Source of the DNA: Candidatus Magnetocorallium paracelense | GTDB lineage: Bacteria; Nitrospirota; Thermodesulfovibrionia; Thermodesulfovibrionales; Magnetobacteriaceae | Length of the DNA stretch: 64,000 nt | NCBI GenBank assembly: GCA_029001845.1 | Contig: JAREWP010000070.1 | Span: 58,103 to 122,102 of the forward strand | Direction: 5' to 3' | In this document: positions 54,243 through 62,903 of the stretch, piece after piece | How the letters are laid out: each line of letters opens with the position of its first letter | How positions within the stretch are numbered: position 1 is the stretch's first letter | Program-made: the position numbers and the translations under genes | Notes under the pieces: generated by a model | What the model saw: the letters and a program-made list of their open reading frames with translations, nothing else | What the model was told of the DNA's origin: nothing | Databases searched by the model: none

Positions 54243-54989
54243 ATGGACAGAAAGAAAATAAACGCCTTTAAAGAGGCCATGGAAAAGAGCAACAAGATCG
54301 TTGTATTCACCGGCGCAGGTATAAGCACTGAATCGGGCATTTCGGACTATCGCAGCAAAGGCGGGATATGGGATAGGTTTCAGCCGGTGTACTTTGACGA
54401 GTTTATCTCCGACGAGAAAAAGAGAATACAGTATTGGGAGAACAAGATAGAGCTCTGGGACGGGATTAAGCAGGCAGAACCGAACAGAGGGCACATGTTT
54501 GTTAAAGAGCTTTATGACAAAGGAAAACTGTTTGGTCTTATCACGCAAAACATAGACGGACTCCATGAAAAAAGCGGACTTCCCGGAGAATCTATAGTAA
54601 ACCTCCATGGAACTAACCTGGAGGTTATCTGCCTGAAATGCGAAAAAATCATTACAGCTCATGAGGTATTCGATAATATAAATCTGACAAAGGGAGCGCC
54701 TTTGTGCGAAAAATGCAGCGGTTTGCTGAAACCCAACACGATTTCATTCGGACAGCAACTGAGATATGATGATATAGACAGAGCGAACAGATTATCGAGC
54801 GAGTGTGATATGATGATAGCCATCGGCTCCACTTTGGTCGTTCAGCCTGCCGCCGGCTTTCCGGCTCTTGCAAAAAATCACGGCGCTCTGCTTTCTATCA
54901 TTACGCTCTCTGAAACCCCCTATGATTCTCATGCTGACTTTGTTTTTAATTTAAAAATAAGCGACTTCCTCGATCTTCTGAACCGGTAA
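54243..54989 (+). CDS. cobB: NAD-dependent protein deacylase (sirtuin, CobB-like)
   Basis: From ATG 54243 (the frame opens 14 codons earlier) the sirtuin has 248 residues. It has the NAD-binding VVFTGAGISTESGI with 'FRS'-equivalent YRSKGG, TQNIDGLHEK, and the catalytic His in NLHGTNLE. The zinc site has four Cys (CLKC and CEKC), and 'IGSTLVVQPAAGFP' follows. It removes acyl groups from lysines with NAD. The Mth938-like gene starts on its stop codon (TAATG). Confidence 0.93.
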   Translation: MDRKKINAFKEAMEKSNKIVVFTGAGISTESGISDYRSKGGIWDRFQPVYFDEFISDEKKRIQYWENKIELWDGIKQAEPNRGHMFVKELYDKGKLFGLITQNIDGLHEKSGLPGESIVNLHGTNLEVICLKCEKIITAHEVFDNINLTKGAPLCEKCSGLLKPNTISFGQQLRYDDIDRANRLSSECDMMIAIGSTLVVQPAAGFPALAKNHGALLSIITLSETPYDSHADFVFNLKISDFLDLLNR

Positions 54990-55330
54990 TGTTTATAGAA
55001 TCGTACAGTTTCGGAAAAATCGTCATTAACGGAAACGCTTACACCTCTGATGTCATTATATTTTCTGACAGCGTTCATTCACCATGGTGGAGAAAGGAAG
55101 GCCACTACTTGCAAATCGTGGATATAGAGCAGATTATTATTGCGAAACCCGATATTTTGATAATAGGAACAGGTCATTCCGGAACGATGAGAGTGTCGGA
55201 AAAGGTAAAAAGGAGACTTGCGCAAACCGGGATCGAGTATCTTGTGGAAAGAACGACAGAGGCGGTTGAAGCGTACAATAACATCGGAGCAAGAGACAAA
55301 GCCGCAGCAGCACTGCATCTGACCTGCTGA
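54989..55330 (+). CDS. Mth938-like (DUF498/NDUFAF3 family) protein
   Basis: A 113-residue protein of the Mth938 fold. 'SYSFGKIVINGNAYTSDVIIF' and 'PDILIIGTGHSGTMRVSE' are family signatures. 'GIEYLVERTTEAVEAYN' and the C-terminal 'DKAAAALHLTC' complete it. In mitochondria the relative NDUFAF3 assists complex I assembly; the bacterial role is not established. It is coupled to the sirtuin and is 11 bases before an RND adaptor. Confidence 0.9.
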   Translation: MFIESYSFGKIVINGNAYTSDVIIFSDSVHSPWWRKEGHYLQIVDIEQIIIAKPDILIIGTGHSGTMRVSEKVKRRLAQTGIEYLVERTTEAVEAYNNIGARDKAAAALHLTC

Positions 55331-55341
55331 GAGAATAGAGA

Positions 55342-56394
55342 ATGATGACAAAAGCATTCGTATTATTTCTTCTGTTATCCCTTGTTTCTCCTGTTTTCGG
55401 GCAAGAGAAAAAACACAGTGGAATGCCGCCGGCAAAAGTTGTACTTGCAACTGTCGAGAGAGGGATGCTGGCCCCTGAGACCGAGTTTATTGGAACTGTT
55501 TATTTCCCGGAAGTATCGGACGTTGCCTCGGAGGTAAGAGGCATTGTAGAGAAAGTGAGTTTTGAAGAGGGACTGGAGGTTACGAAAGGCGATATTCTTG
55601 TAAGGCTGGGGGACGATATTATGAAAAAGACTCTGGAAGCGACAAAAGCATCCCATGAAGAGATTATAACAGAGCTTGAAATGGCCCGTAATGACCTGGG
55701 AAGGATAAAAAATCTCTATAAGGACTCCTTTATATCCGATCAGAGTCTCGACGAGTCTCTTTACAGAGTACGAGGTCTGGAAAAAAAATCCTTTTCTCTG
55801 AAAGCCGAAGTAGAGCGCCTTCAGGTAGAATTAAGCAAAAAGAATATAAAAGCGCCATTTAGCGGTATAATTCTAAAAAGAGAAGTTGACAGGGGAGAGT
55901 GGATATCCACAGGTGATACGGTAGCTACACTGGCTTTACACAATGAAGTGGATGTAATAGCAGACATCCCTGAATCGAGTCTTAAATATATAGAGATCGA
56001 CAAGGAGGTCCATGTAAAGGCAGGGAATTCCGATGCATTGGGGAATATCATTGCGATTATTCCAAAGGGAGATATAAAGATGAGGACCTTTCCCGTAAAA
56101 ATCAGACTGGACAATACGCTCTTCCTTAAAGAGGGAATGGAGGCCGTTGTACGCCTTCCGTCAGGGCCTGCATTGACATCCCTCCTTGTCCCGAGAGACG
56201 CCTTAATCACGGTACGCGGACAGAACGCCGTTTTTACAATTATAGATTCCCATGCAAAGACGATCCACGTCGATATCTCGGGGTACAGCGGTATGAGCGC
56301 AGGAGTTAAAGGTAACGGCCTGAAAGTGGGAATGCCGGTAGTGATAAAAGGAAATGAACGCCTCAGAGAGGGACAATCCGTTGTACACGATTAA
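55342..56394 (+). CDS. RND efflux membrane fusion protein
   Basis: A 350-residue periplasmic adaptor. The signal peptide is FVLFLLLSLVSPVFGQ. The lipoyl-like domain ('VASEVRGIVEKVSFEEGLEVTKGDILVRLGD') is split around a coiled-coil hairpin (residues about 95-160, LYKDSFISDQSLDES), and closes with 'IKAPFSGIILKREVDRGEWI'. A beta-barrel and a membrane-proximal domain follow. It should link the permease at 56711 to an outer membrane channel not seen here. The 316-base gap to the permease contains two nested repeat elements. Confidence 0.92.
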   Translation: MMTKAFVLFLLLSLVSPVFGQEKKHSGMPPAKVVLATVERGMLAPETEFIGTVYFPEVSDVASEVRGIVEKVSFEEGLEVTKGDILVRLGDDIMKKTLEATKASHEEIITELEMARNDLGRIKNLYKDSFISDQSLDESLYRVRGLEKKSFSLKAEVERLQVELSKKNIKAPFSGIILKREVDRGEWISTGDTVATLALHNEVDVIADIPESSLKYIEIDKEVHVKAGNSDALGNIIAIIPKGDIKMRTFPVKIRLDNTLFLKEGMEAVVRLPSGPALTSLLVPRDALITVRGQNAVFTIIDSHAKTIHVDISGYSGMSAGVKGNGLKVGMPVVIKGNERLREGQSVVHD

Positions 56395-56698
56395 AAAAAC
56401 AGCAGTCAGCTATCAGTGGTCAGCCTTCAGCCGGGGAAAGTCTCGATGTTATATGCCAATCAATACCATTAACTTAAGGAGTGAAGCACCTTCCGACGTA
56501 GGCTGGTCATGTTTGAGAAGGCGCAGCGAAGCGGAGCCTTCGAGTTTAGCCGCTGAAGGCGGATGGTGCTTTGCTCCTTAAGTTAATGACAGTGATATGC
56601 CAATAATAAGCATCACCTTATGGGTGAATGTGTTTTGAACCGTAAAGTGTTGCAATTAAAAAGCTGACAGCTGATGGCTGACAGCTAAATGTTTTTTT
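56393..56698. repeat. Interspersed repeat family B, copy 4, interrupted by a 134-bp MITE
   Basis: Outer parts (AAAAAAACAGCAGTCAGC at the left, GCTGACAGCTAAATG at the right) match copy 3, with the same orientation. The copy is split at GTTATATGCCAAT by the MITE at 56461-56594 plus its target duplication. It lies between the RND adaptor and permease genes. Confidence 0.85.
56461..56594. mobile_element. 134-bp MITE, copy 5 (TSD atatgccaat), nested
   Basis: Exactly 134 bases, flanked by ATATGCCAAT at 56451-56460 and 56595-56604. The duplicated bases belong to the repeat B core (compare ATGCCAAT in copy 3), which shows that this element inserted into an existing repeat B copy. Confidence 0.95.
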
Positions 56699-56710
56699 AG
56701 TTAAATACTG

Positions 56711-59700
56711 ATGGATCTCCTCCGATTTTCTATTGAAAAACCCGTCTCTGTAATCGTCGCGGTCATACTTATCACACTCTTCGGTGCGATCGGACTTATG
56801 CAAATGCCCTACCAGCTCAGCCCCACCGTTATAGAACCTGAAATCTCCGTAAGCACGATCTGGCCCGGCGCCACGCCCTATGAGATAGAAAGGGAGATAA
56901 TCGAAGAGCAGGAAAGGGTTCTCAAAGGAATTCCCGGCCTTATCGAGATGGAGAGTTCCTCATATAATTCAAGCGGCAGTATCACTCTGAAATTTAAAAT
57001 CGGAGTCAATATTAACGACGCACTCCTCAGAGTATCGAACAAACTCAACGAAGTACTCTCTTACCCCGAAAACACCGAAAAACCGGTAATTAACGCAACC
57101 GGCGCTTCCGCTTCTCCTGTCATATGGATGATTCTAAAAACAACGGAAGAAAATCCAAATCCCATACACATTTACAGAACATACTTTGAAGATGAGATAA
57201 GACAATATCTTGAAAGAGTCGATAATGTTGCCGATCTCTTTGTTAAAGGAGGGGCCGAAAAGGAGATGCAAATTGTAGTGCGCCCTGACAGACTTGCTTC
57301 GTATGGTCTGACTATAAAAAGACTGACAGATGTATTGCAGAGAGAGAACGCCAATATATCTGCAGGAACCATGGCAGTAGGCAGAAGGGACTTCAGGATA
57401 AGAACCGTGGGTGAGTTCGATTCCCCGGAGAATATAGCCAACATTGTAATCGATTCTACAGGTCAGAGAAGAATTTTTGTCAGAGACGTTGCAGATGTGG
57501 GAATCGGCTACGCCAAACTGACAGACGCTATGATGCATAATTTCAAAGACGGCATTGCTGTCGGCGTAAAACCGGAGCCCGACGCCAATATCCTGGACCT
57601 TACAGACAAGGTGGAAGAAGTGGTAATCGGTCTGAACGAGGGAAAACTGAAAGATAAGGGGATATATCTGGACTGGGCATACGATCAAAGACCCTATATC
57701 GGGGGCGCCATAGCTCTGGTGAGGAAAAATATTATGATAGGCGGACTCCTGGCAATCACAGTGCTCCTTATCTTTCTGAAAAATATTTCATCCACCCTCA
57801 TTGTGTCCACTGCCATACCGGTAAGCATATTGGGCGCCTTTATTTTCATGAATTTCTTTGGCAGGAATCTGAATGTAGTAAGTCTTGCCGGCATTTCCTT
57901 TGCCGTTGGCATGCTTGTGGATAACGCAATTGTCGTATTGGAGAATATCGACAGACACAGAAAGACAGGTAAGTCGCCGATCGAAGCCGCGTACAGCGGA
58001 GCGTCGGAAGTAAAGGGGGCGATCGTGGCGTCTACACTGACGACAGTTGCCGTATTTCTTCCTGTTATTTTTATGGAAGAAGAGGCGGGCCAGTTATTCA
58101 GAGATATTGCCATCGCTGTAACCTGTGCGGTTTCCCTAAGCCTCTTTGTATCCATTTTTATGATTCCCATGTTTTCCGGGCAACTATACGGAATCGTCGA
58201 AAAGATAAGAAGCGGAAGAGGAGAAAAGAAACTCTTTTTCCCGATTATCGGAACCCTCCATCAGGCCTTTGGCAGTCTATTGTTAAAAGTATTAATGAAA
58301 ATTGTCAAAATGGCTACCGGTAATTGGTTTGCCAGGATTTTAACCATCCTTGTCCTTACCCTCCTTTCTGTAGCGACAACGATATACCTGACGCCAAAGA
58401 TGGAATACCTTCCCCAGGGAAACAGAAATCTGATTTTAAACATTCTTATTCCCCCGCCAGGGCTCTCTTATAATGAGAGAAAGGATACAGGCGAATATAT
58501 TTTTGAATCAGCTCGTCCTCTGATCGGAAAGGATTACAAAAATTTTCCCGCCATAAAGGATATGTTTTACGTCGGGTCCGATGCCTTTATGCTCTTTGGA
58601 GCCATCAGCGAATACGAGCAGAGAGCCGGCGAGTTGATCCCTTTCTTCCGGGATATCATGTTTTCCATACCTGCCATGTTCGGAGTCAGCGAGCAGGCCG
58701 GAATATTCCAAAGCAATATATCAGGAGGAAGGACCATAGACGTCGATCTGAGCGGAAGTGACCTTAATAAAATAATTGCTGCTGCAGGAGCTATGTTCGG
58801 GACCGCTCAAAGTAATATACCGGGCTCTCAGATACGTCCGCTGCCCTCTTTGGAATTGCAATATCCCGAAGTGAGATTTATTCCGAACAGAGAGCGCATC
58901 AAAGCCGTCGGCATGGATACATTGGATGTAGGCTTGTCTATTGACGTTTTTATGGACGGCAGGAAAATAGGTGACTTCAAGAAAAGCGGAGAAAAGAAAA
59001 TCGACCTCGTCCTTAAAGGCGCCGATAATAAGGCGAAATCGCCCGAAGAATTGTACAGGACTCAAATCGTAACGCCTTCAGGGAAAAATATCCCCCTCTC
59101 TGCGCTTGTCCACATGGAAAGGACGACAGGCATTACAGAGATCAGACATCTTGAGAGAAAACGCACCATTACACTACAGGTGACACCTCCTTTTTCAATA
59201 CCCCTCGAAGCGGCGATGGACACAATAAATCTGAAGATCATCCCGGAGATTAAAGAGCAGGGGCTTCTTGATGAAATCGAAGTTCGCATGAGTGGTACTG
59301 CCGACAAATTGACCGAGACCAGAGAATCCCTTCAGTGGAATTTTATTCTCGCCGCGGTTATAACATATCTCCTCATGTCAGCGTTATTCGGTAATTTCAT
59401 TTACCCCTTTATCATAATGTTTACTGTACCCCTTGCTGCGGCAGGCGGTTTCATAGGCTTAAAGCTCGTCAATACTTTCATAAACACACAGCCTTTGGAT
59501 ATACTGACAATGCTGGGATTCGTGATATTGATAGGAGTGGTCGTAAACAATGCGATACTTATAGTACACCAGTCGCTTAACAATATACGGTTTAACGGAA
59601 TGGGGCATAACGAGGCGGTTACAGAGTCCGTCAGGACCAGGCTTAGACCGATCTACATGAGCGCCTTTACCAGTATATTCGGTATGCTTCCACTGGTTAT

Positions 59701-59851
59701 AGCCCCCGGTCCGGGGTCCGAATTATACAGAGGTCTGGGAAGCGTAGTGCTGGGCGGCCTCGCCCTTTCCACGGTCTTTACCATTTTCGTTATCCCCGCT
59801 CTGCTTATGTTTTTTATAAAGATGGAGAGAAAACCATCTCATGTCGGTTAG
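56711..59851 (+). CDS. RND-family efflux permease (AcrB/MMPL-type HAE1-like)
   Basis: A 1046-residue inner-membrane pump of the RND superfamily with 12 transmembrane helices and two large periplasmic loops. The N-terminus LLRFSIEKPVSVIVAVILIT and 'QLSPTVIEPEISVSTIWPGA' are typical. The proton relay Asp is in VGMLVDNAIVVLENI (Asp404), where the second Asp of AcrB is replaced by Asn. 'GAIVASTLTTVAVFLPV' and 'VVNNAILIVHQSL' mark the pseudo-repeat. It exports drugs, lipids or other hydrophobic compounds. It has no clear ribosome site, as the repeat insertions have rewritten its leader. Confidence 0.93.
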   Translation: MDLLRFSIEKPVSVIVAVILITLFGAIGLMQMPYQLSPTVIEPEISVSTIWPGATPYEIEREIIEEQERVLKGIPGLIEMESSSYNSSGSITLKFKIGVNINDALLRVSNKLNEVLSYPENTEKPVINATGASASPVIWMILKTTEENPNPIHIYRTYFEDEIRQYLERVDNVADLFVKGGAEKEMQIVVRPDRLASYGLTIKRLTDVLQRENANISAGTMAVGRRDFRIRTVGEFDSPENIANIVIDSTGQRRIFVRDVADVGIGYAKLTDAMMHNFKDGIAVGVKPEPDANILDLTDKVEEVVIGLNEGKLKDKGIYLDWAYDQRPYIGGAIALVRKNIMIGGLLAITVLLIFLKNISSTLIVSTAIPVSILGAFIFMNFFGRNLNVVSLAGISFAVGMLVDNAIVVLENIDRHRKTGKSPIEAAYSGASEVKGAIVASTLTTVAVFLPVIFMEEEAGQLFRDIAIAVTCAVSLSLFVSIFMIPMFSGQLYGIVEKIRSGRGEKKLFFPIIGTLHQAFGSLLLKVLMKIVKMATGNWFARILTILVLTLLSVATTIYLTPKMEYLPQGNRNLILNILIPPPGLSYNERKDTGEYIFESARPLIGKDYKNFPAIKDMFYVGSDAFMLFGAISEYEQRAGELIPFFRDIMFSIPAMFGVSEQAGIFQSNISGGRTIDVDLSGSDLNKIIAAAGAMFGTAQSNIPGSQIRPLPSLELQYPEVRFIPNRERIKAVGMDTLDVGLSIDVFMDGRKIGDFKKSGEKKIDLVLKGADNKAKSPEELYRTQIVTPSGKNIPLSALVHMERTTGITEIRHLERKRTITLQVTPPFSIPLEAAMDTINLKIIPEIKEQGLLDEIEVRMSGTADKLTETRESLQWNFILAAVITYLLMSALFGNFIYPFIIMFTVPLAAAGGFIGLKLVNTFINTQPLDILTMLGFVILIGVVVNNAILIVHQSLNNIRFNGMGHNEAVTESVRTRLRPIYMSAFTSIFGMLPLVIAPGPGSELYRGLGSVVLGGLALSTVFTIFVIPALLMFFIKMERKPSHVG

Positions 59852-59897
59852 TTTAAGGACTCGGGTATTCAGTTCGTCTTTCGACCTGGACAGTGCA

Positions 59898-60094
59898 GTT
59901 AACTTGAAAGCATAGGATTTTTCATTTTTTTCTGCAGGTTTGCGAGAGGTCAAAATTTAAGACAAAGGATTCAACGGTATCTTATTTTTGAAACCATAGG
60001 TGATTATGGCAGTTGAATCCGGAGCGTGAACAGCCGATCAACTAAATATAGGCTCAGGCTACATTAAAGAGTCTGTCCGAAGGACGCTAACTTG
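59898..60094. repeat. Interspersed repeat E, copy 2
   Basis: Aligns with 9813-10078 without its internal insertion. Begins GTTAACTTGAAAGCATAGG and ends GACGCTAACTTG. Its last ~31 bases encode the final residues (NKLASFGQTL) and stop codon of the HDOD gene on the minus strand. Confidence 0.75.
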
Positions 60095-61194
60095 TTGAAA
60101 AATGGTATCCCGGAAGCGTCAAAATTAAATTCCTCTGTATATTTCGAAATTTTCTTTATAACACTGACGAAAATTTCATTTACCTCCTTTCCGCTAAATT
60201 TAAATTGCGCCTGTTCTCCCAATAAATGACAAAGGTCTGCCTTAATACCGACGGAATTTTTATCGGAATGACTTATGAGCTGACACAACTTATTTGTAAA
60301 GTTCGAAAGATATCTTAGTCTATCCGGCCGGTTTTCCGGAATATCTCTTTCGTACGATACAATCCTGCCCATGCTGTAAACAATCTCTTCAGGGAATTTA
60401 CAATATTTTGCCATTATCTCGCCTGCCTCTTCATATGTTATGCCTAACATTTTCTCCGCCATCTCTCTCTCGTCTGTCTTCTCATTGCTTACAAGCTCAT
60501 TTATTTTCCTACTCTCCTCCGGCATATAATACTTGATAAGAAGTTTTCCGAAGTCAAAAAGCAGGGAACAGATAAAGGCCTGGTCCAACAATTCCGAAAG
60601 GCCCTGTCTTTCTGCAATTTCAGAGGACAAAATCCCGCTTGTGAGGCTCATAAAGAAAACTTCCTTAACATCATCGCCAATACATGGATTATGTAAGTGC
60701 TCGAATATTGTAAGCGACAGGGCAATATTTCGCACCTGAATAATTCCCAAAACACTAATGGCTCGATGTAAAGTGTTGATTTCACCAAATCTGCTTAATT
60801 TACTGTTAAATGGGGAATTAACGACCTCAAGTATTTTGCGCGTCAAATCGAAATCGAATGATATGGTGTCTGTAAACCGATCAATGGATTTATCGTTTAT
60901 AGATGTATGAATCTTTACAAGATTGAGGGTATGCAGCAAAACAGGAAAGTCCTTTTGCCCGTTGGAGTACATTCGTAAAAGGCAGTGGTGTAAATGCTCA
61001 AGTGTTTTTTTTCTCCCGGCCTCACGGGAAAGAGTCTTTATGTTATCCCCATTATCTGCATCTCCGTCAATTTCAACGACCCTTATCAGTCCGGAAGATT
61101 CTTTTTTGGATACTCCCTTGGCTCTTCCGGGATTGTTATCGACAATTTTTATAAGCCCCCTGGAAGGAGCACCTGACTTAACTTTATAGAGCAT
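60064..61194 (-). CDS. HDOD domain protein with extended N-terminus
   Basis: A 376-residue protein. Residues 1-60 are basic and low-complexity, with repeated 'SGLI(K/R)(I/V)V' words (RGLIKIVDNN, SGLIRVVEID). The HDOD domain spans about 85-290: 'FDFDLTRKILEVVNSPFNSKL', 'LHRAISVLGIIQVRNIALSL' and 'FICSLLFDFGKLLIKYY', which has lost the HD pair (FDFG). It is likely a signalling scaffold without phosphohydrolase activity. The C-terminal ten residues lie inside repeat E. No ribosome site is obvious, though ATG is preceded by GGAGAG on the minus strand. Confidence 0.85.
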   Translation of the reverse strand: MLYKVKSGAPSRGLIKIVDNNPGRAKGVSKKESSGLIRVVEIDGDADNGDNIKTLSREAGRKKTLEHLHHCLLRMYSNGQKDFPVLLHTLNLVKIHTSINDKSIDRFTDTISFDFDLTRKILEVVNSPFNSKLSRFGEINTLHRAISVLGIIQVRNIALSLTIFEHLHNPCIGDDVKEVFFMSLTSGILSSEIAERQGLSELLDQAFICSLLFDFGKLLIKYYMPEESRKINELVSNEKTDEREMAEKMLGITYEEAGEIMAKYCKFPEEIVYSMGRIVSYERDIPENRPDRLRYLSNFTNKLCQLISHSDKNSVGIKADLCHLLGEQAQFKFSGKEVNEIFVSVIKKISKYTEEFNFDASGIPFFNKLASFGQTL

Positions 61195-61310
61195 TATCTC
61201 TCCTTACATTAGGGTCGGATAAAAAAAACATGGTGTTCTTGACGCTCGTATTTAGTCACTTATAAATGAAATTGTGTGCAAAAAAGAAACCATATTTTTT
61301 ACTTATGCCT

Positions 61311-61444
61311 TAATGTCATTAACTTTAGAAGCAAAGCACCATCCGCCTTCAGCGGCTAAACTCGAAGGCTCCGCTTCGCTGCGCCTTCTCAAACATGACC
61401 CGTTTCCGTCGGAAGGTGCTTCACCCCTTAAGTTAATGGTATTG
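61311..61444. mobile_element. 134-bp MITE, copy 6 (TSD acttatgcct)
   Basis: 134 bases flanked by exact ACTTATGCCT at 61301-61310 and 61445-61454. The duplicated bases belong to a repeat F copy (61445-61499), so this element too inserted at the edge of another repeat. Confidence 0.94.
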
Positions 61445-61499
61445 ACTTATGCCTGTTGCCTTGTGACCTAAAACGTGTTTGGTGACCGCTTGCCGGGTT
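61445..61499 (-). repeat. Interspersed repeat F, copy 3
   Basis: On the minus strand it begins AACCCGGCAAGCGGTCACC and ends AGGCATAAGT, like copy 2. It follows the 134-bp element and abuts the stop codon of the PP2C remnant at 61510. Confidence 0.65.
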
Positions 61500-61509
61500 G
61501 CGAAAAACC

Positions 61510-62217
61510 TCAATGGAATATGTTATACAGTAACGACGTGACCGTCGTGATTCCGAAATAAACGACAATAACAGTGATATTGTCTCTGCCGCCTCTTTTA
61601 TTCGCCCATGTCACCAACTCATTACATGCCAATACCGGATTTGTAGTGGACGTAACGATATTCAATATATCTCTATCCTCTATCATGGCGCTTAAACCAT
61701 CCGAACACAGGACAATGACATCGCCGTTAATCAAAACCAACTCATCAAGATCAACCTCTACTTTCGGAGTATAACCAAGAGCCCGCGTAATAACTTTATT
61801 CATAGGAGAATATCTGGCTTGATCGCATGACATTATTCCTCCCTTTATCATTCCCGCAGCCATTGTGTGATCGTCTGTCAGTTGTTCTATCATATCAGCC
61901 CTTATCAGGTAAGCTCTGCCATGCCCTACATGGGCAAGACTTAATCTGTTATTATTGATCAGTGCGGCTGTCATTGTTGTAGCCATCCCATGTAACTCAG
62001 GTGCTCTCGTGGATGTATAGTATAAAAATCTGTTCGTATGCCTGAAAATACTGCCAATTTTTTTTGTTACTGCCGATAAGCCGTTTCCAATGCAGTTTTC
62101 TAAATGTTTTATTTCGGAGAATTCATTCTCCATATCACAGTAGAAAAGGTTGTTTCCAACCTCTTCCACTGCCATCTTACTTGCTGTCTCAGCGGAGTTG
62201 GAGCTGTTATTTTCCAT
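61510..62217 (-). pseudogene. PP2C-type phosphatase, N-terminus missing
   Basis: 235 residues that align with a PP2C (PPM) serine/threonine phosphatase from just after the first metal motif. It opens at 'ETASKMAVEEV', which normally follows the ADGMGGH motif. That motif and the preceding 40-50 residues are absent, and an in-frame TGA lies three codons upstream of ATG 62217. Other motifs remain: MATTMTAALI, LCSDGLSAMI (Asp173) and GGRDNITVIVV (Asp212). The usual GDSRAYL is GHGRAYL, with Asp changed to His99. Catalysis is unlikely. An insertion sequence begins about 120 bases upstream and may have removed the 5' end. A short regulatory protein cannot be excluded. Confidence 0.7.
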
Positions 62218-62310
62218 GAAAAATCAAATAGAGAGAGTAAGAAAGTAGCGAAATAAACAAGCCAAATAGTAAAATCTTCCATAAAAAAGTAACCTGAATC
62301 ATTCCGGTAA

Positions 62311-62871
62311 ATCCCTCCCCAAAAAAGCTGTCAACAGGAAGAAAAAGTCGTAGTCTATACAGAAGTCTGTCTGGTTAAATTACAGGAATCCGGCAAAGAT
62401 TATCCCTGGCCGAAGCCTGCAGAATGCCCTGAATGCAGGAGCACAAAGTTGTGGTGGCACAGCTATGTGGAAAGGTATTATGACGAAACAGAGGGATCGT
62501 CCCCTGTATGGACAAAAAAGTTTCTGTGTGCGGATTGTAAAAGTGTACATACCCTGAGGCCTGCACAATACTACAGACGATTCAGAATCGGGATATGGCT
62601 GATAAGGGCCTGCCTGTGGATAAAGATAATAACAGGGAGATGGCTGAGCTGTGTGAGTCGTCAAAGGCAGCAGTATTGGCTGAGGGGCTGTGAGATACAG
62701 GGATCAATACAGAGCAACATAAGTTGCCGTCGCTATGAGGAAGTGTTGTGGGAATTAGAGGAAAAGAGGATAATCGTAAGTACTCATTCAGTAAAATATT
62801 ATGAGATAACTCCTATGGGAGGCAAAGACCACCTTTTATTTGCGGTGACTCCGCCTGCGGATTACGGTTAA
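62311..62871 (+). CDS. Zinc-ribbon IS accessory protein (DUF6431-like)
   Basis: An open frame upstream of the transposase. No standard start is found before TTG 62449, but homologous-looking sequence begins earlier: residues 'EVCLVKLQESGKDYPWPKP' precede a zinc-ribbon CPEC...CADC (about 62420-62545, both CxxC pairs). Then comes a basic helical region ('YYRRFRIGIWLIRACLW') and a winged-helix-like end. This arrangement resembles the DUF6431 proteins carried next to rve transposases. The start may be non-standard or lost. The role is probably DNA end recognition, which is inference. Confidence 0.55.
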   Translation: MPPQKSCQQEEKVVVYTEVCLVKLQESGKDYPWPKPAECPECRSTKLWWHSYVERYYDETEGSSPVWTKKFLCADCKSVHTLRPAQYYRRFRIGIWLIRACLWIKIITGRWLSCVSRQRQQYWLRGCEIQGSIQSNISCRRYEEVLWELEEKRIIVSTHSVKYYEITPMGGKDHLLFAVTPPADYG

Positions 62872-62903
62872 GATAGTGAAAATTCACGGTGAAGGAGGTT
62901 TTT

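Noticed and set aside
57134..57688. 184-codon antisense frame in the RND permease
   Set aside because: Shadow frame; the plus-strand permease is unambiguous.
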